DNA of 8,374 nucleotides from Candidatus Onthomorpha intestinigallinarum. GTDB taxonomy: Bacteria; Bacteroidota; Bacteroidia; Bacteroidales; P3. Made by a program: the position numbers and the translations under genes. The DNA lies in contig DXGG01000209.1 of the NCBI GenBank assembly GCA_019114015.1, positions 1 to 8,374 of the forward strand. The letters are read 5' to 3'. The notes beneath the pieces were generated by a model. That model ran no database searches, had not been told where the DNA came from, and worked only from the letters and a program-made list of their open reading frames with translations. Shown piece after piece: positions 6,317 to 8,374 of this stretch; position 1 is the stretch's first letter; every line of letters begins with the position of its first letter.

Positions 6317-7111
6317 ATGAAGAAAAGAATATTTGTATTTGCATGTAGCTTAATGTCTTTCATTTGCGTGTATGCACAAGAGGGAAATCCTGCTTTAAAA
6401 AAGCATAATTTCGGAGTAGGTCTGAAAACGGACTTGTTCAGTTCCGGCAAACTGAACAACTTCAACCCCAACTACGATTTTGTTCTGATAGAACTTGAGA
6501 CAACCAAGTCGATATGCTCGATAGACCAAACATATTCTTCGTATTTCGGTGCATTTTTTGAATATCAGTACAAGTTTAATGAAAGCTTTTCGCTTTCTGC
6601 ACGATTGGGTTATAATTACAGAAAGGTTGAATATGTATTAAACACATGTTCTTTTGCGGGTGCGAACAGCATCATATTACAACAAGGCAAAAACTACACC
6701 AAAGGATATTCCGTATTCAACAATCTTGAAATTCCGGTTTTCGCCACTTACGGCATAGATGTCAATGAGAACATGAAATGGAATTTCTCGGCCGGTGCAG
6801 GAGTTTCATTTATGATTTTCGGACGCAATGAGAACGCTGCCGCCTCATACAATCCTCTTTCAATCGCCGATGATATACCTTCGACTCAGGGAGCGGTAGT
6901 ATTGACACAAGATGAATTCATTCCTTTTGCCATGATAGGTACAGGATTGGATTTCAGCGTAGGCAAACATAGAATGCAATTGAATCTGGATTACAAGATT
7001 CAGTTGAACAAGCCTTATTTTTACGTCTACCAATCCCTTTTGAGTAATCAGACAACACAGAACAAATTTTCACAAAACGACATAGAAATAGGATTGACTT
7101 TCTTCTTTTGA
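6317..7111 (+). CDS. Outer-membrane beta-barrel protein (PorT/OMP_b-brl type), function unknown
   Basis: The 264-residue product begins with a clear Sec signal peptide: a 'MKKR' basic start, a hydrophobic core through residue 17, and a probable signal peptidase I site after Ala20 ('VYA|QEG'). The cysteines at 10 and 17 do not sit in a proper lipobox, so it is probably not a lipoprotein. The mature part alternates polar and hydrophobic residues in strands with aromatic girdles, such as 'SYFGAFFEYQYKF', 'FSLSARLGYNYRKVEY', 'WNFSAGAGVSFMIFG', 'MQLNLDYKIQL' and the closing 'DIEIGLTFFF', which ends in Phe as outer-membrane barrel proteins typically do. This suggests a small porin-like barrel of Bacteroidota, probably 8-10 strands. 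Ligand or role cannot be inferred. Codon use is visibly more AT-rich than in the neighbours. It appears to be a single-gene unit with its own promoter and a downstream terminator hairpin. Confidence 0.8.
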   Translation: MKKRIFVFACSLMSFICVYAQEGNPALKKHNFGVGLKTDLFSSGKLNNFNPNYDFVLIELETTKSICSIDQTYSSYFGAFFEYQYKFNESFSLSARLGYNYRKVEYVLNTCSFAGANSIILQQGKNYTKGYSVFNNLEIPVFATYGIDVNENMKWNFSAGAGVSFMIFGRNENAAASYNPLSIADDIPSTQGAVVLTQDEFIPFAMIGTGLDFSVGKHRMQLNLDYKIQLNKPYFYVYQSLLSNQTTQNKFSQNDIEIGLTFFF

Positions 7112-7125
7112 CGGTAAAGGTCATA

Positions 7126-7177
7126 TCGTAAAGGAAAAGCGGTATTGGAATTCTCCAATACCGCTTTTCCTTTACGA
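7126..7177. terminator. Bidirectional intrinsic terminator, 24-bp perfect stem
   Basis: Positions 7126-7149 and 7154-7177 are perfectly complementary over 24 bp with a 4-base loop (ATTC). The core is GCGGTATTGGA / TCCAATACCGC flanked by AAAA on the left and TTTT on the right, so either strand shows a stem followed by a U tract. It lies 14 bases after the barrel-gene stop and 40 bases before the stop of the convergent uvrA-like gene, the expected place for a shared terminator. Confidence 0.88.
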
Positions 7178-7217
7178 CACATATCGAAATTGATTCCACA
7201 GTCAAGGTTTACGGCCG

Positions 7218-8374
7218 TCATATCGTTTTATTGTCGGAAAGATATCTTGAAGTGGGCGTATTGTTTTGTTCTTTCATCTGTGCGGGCGTACCCTCAAAGA
7301 TTATTCTTCCTCCATGCTTTCCCCCGCCCTCTCCAAGCTCTATCAGCCAGTCCGCCGTCTTTATCACATCCGGATTATGCTCTATGATGACGACGCTGTG
7401 CCCGAAGTCGGTCAACTCGTCAAAGCATTTGTTCAACTTGACTATGTCATGAAAATGCAGACCTGTCGTAGGCTCATCGAAAATAAACAGTGTCTTCTTC
7501 TCCGTCATGCCTTTGGAGAGAAACAACGCCAGTTTGATTCTTTGTGCCTCTCCTCCAGAAAGAGTTGTCGAGCTCTGCCCCAGCTGCAAATAACCCAGTC
7601 CCACCTTTTCAAGCGACTGCAATTTCTGGCATATCTTTTCGGCGTAACGGTTCCTGTCCTGCGAGAAGAATTCCTCTGCCTGCTCTATCGTCATTTCAAG
7701 TATGTCCGCTATGGATTTGTCCCTGTATTTTATTTCCAGGGCTTCTTCCTTGTAACGTTTTGAATTGCAGGCCTCACACGGCATAACCACGTCGGCCATA
7801 AACTGCATCGGTATGGTGACTGTTCCTTCTCCCTTGCACTGTTCACATCTGCCTCCCTCTATGTTGAAAGAGAAATAGGAAGGTTTCAATCCCCTTTTTA
7901 CGGCCAAAGGCTGCTCTGCCATCAATGCCCTTATGTCGTCAAAGGCTCCGAGATAAGTTACGGGATTTGACCGGGAGGAACGGCCTATGGGGTTTTGGTC
8001 CACAAGCTCCACAGATTCGAGCAAGGCTACAGACCCTTTGACCTCCGAGCATTTCACCACCGCCTCTACCGCCTGCCCGAAATGAGCCTGCAAGGCATTG
8101 TACAACACCTTCCTTATCAATGTCGTCTTGCCCGAACCCGACACACCGCAAACTACAATCTTAACCTTCAATGGCAGTTTGAGGTTCACGGATTTCAGGT
8201 TATGTTCACTTGCCCCTTCTATGCTTATGTACTCTTTCCATCTGCGGCATGCCTGCGGCATGTCTATTTTCAACTGCCCGTTCATGTATTTTGCCGTAAG
8301 CGAACGTCCGTCTTTCAACATCTGTCCGTATGTTCCGGCAAATACCACCTCTCCCCCGTTGCGTCCTGCATAGG
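7218..8374 (-). CDS. uvrA: UvrA-type excinuclease ABC subunit A, C-terminal part (5' end outside window)
   Basis: UvrA is the ATPase that finds bulky DNA lesions and loads UvrB in nucleotide excision repair. The frame is open to the window edge; the GTG at 8346-8348 is internal to the 'YAGRNGGEVVFAGTYGQML' segment typical of mid-UvrA, so the N-terminal half is missing only because of the window. Visible features in order are Walker A 'GVSGSGKT' (8124-8147), 'NPIGRSSRSNPVTY', a zinc module with CxxC at 7836-7847 and CxxC at 7767-7778, the ABC signature 'LSGGEAQ' (7542-7562), Walker B 'LFIFDEP' (7470-7490) with 'TTGLHFHD', and the 'IIEHNPDVIKTADW' switch histidine region. All motifs are intact. 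Bacteroidota often carry more than one UvrA; which copy this is cannot be decided here. The gene converges on the barrel gene across a shared terminator. Confidence 0.93.
   Translation of the reverse strand, partial: YAGRNGGEVVFAGTYGQMLKDGRSLTAKYMNGQLKIDMPQACRRWKEYISIEGASEHNLKSVNLKLPLKVKIVVCGVSGSGKTTLIRKVLYNALQAHFGQAVEAVVKCSEVKGSVALLESVELVDQNPIGRSSRSNPVTYLGAFDDIRALMAEQPLAVKRGLKPSYFSFNIEGGRCEQCKGEGTVTIPMQFMADVVMPCEACNSKRYKEEALEIKYRDKSIADILEMTIEQAEEFFSQDRNRYAEKICQKLQSLEKVGLGYLQLGQSSTTLSGGEAQRIKLALFLSKGMTEKKTLFIFDEPTTGLHFHDIVKLNKCFDELTDFGHSVVIIEHNPDVIKTADWLIELGEGGGKHGGRIIFEGTPAQMKEQNNTPTSRYLSDNKTI

Noticed and set aside
8346..8348. GTG as the true start of the uvrA-like gene
   Set aside because: The frame is open to the window edge, and residues upstream of it (YAGRNGGE) belong to a conserved internal UvrA segment, so the gene simply continues outside the window.
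1..8374. CRISPR arrays, insertion sequences, tRNA or rRNA genes
   Set aside because: No regularly spaced repeats, transposase motifs, terminal repeats around genes, or tRNA-like cloverleaf sequences were found.

Overview
This window looks like a stretch of a Bacteroidota (probably Bacteroidales) chromosome. Three things point there: three copies of TATCTTTG and one of TATTTTTG, which match the TAnnTTTG -7 promoter element of that phylum, sit just upstream of genes; clear Shine-Dalgarno sequences are scarce; and the proteins read like Bacteroidales housekeeping proteins. The code is the standard bacterial one. TGG encodes Trp, and TGA is the normal terminator of several genes here.

Layout from left to right. 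Positions 1-2207 (+) hold the 3' part of an S9-family (prolyl oligopeptidase) serine peptidase whose start lies outside the window. One base later rsmG (2209-2832, +) begins, encoding the 16S rRNA G527 methyltransferase. Its stop codon abuts the stop of pabA (2833-3408, -), the glutamine amidotransferase subunit of aminodeoxychorismate synthase. A 51-bp divergent spacer with two back-to-back -7 elements separates pabA from pabB (3460-4440, +), which carries an in-frame TGA at 3670-3672. Six bases after pabB, in the same frame, comes pabC (4447-5037, +), a PLP class IV aminodeoxychorismate lyase-like protein. Its 3' end overlaps by 8 bp a convergent PflX-type radical SAM gene (5030-5974, -). 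A 342-bp AT-rich noncoding region (5975-6316) follows, with one promoter for each flanking gene and a 12-bp perfect inverted repeat. Then come an outer-membrane beta-barrel protein with a signal peptide (6317-7111, +), a long perfect hairpin that is probably a bidirectional terminator (7126-7177), and the C-terminal part of a UvrA-type excinuclease ATPase (7218-8374, -), cut by the window end.

Functional theme. pabA, pabB and pabC together turn chorismate plus glutamine into 4-aminodeoxychorismate and then p-aminobenzoate, the folate precursor. This is the only evident pathway cluster. The other genes are separate functions: peptide degradation, ribosome maturation, an orphan radical SAM enzyme, a surface barrel and DNA repair.

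The most notable point is the premature in-frame TGA in pabB. It splits a short N-terminal segment from an intact chorismate-binding catalytic domain that has its own ATG. I saw no clearly novel multi-gene system; the remaining observations are modest regulatory and architectural ones.
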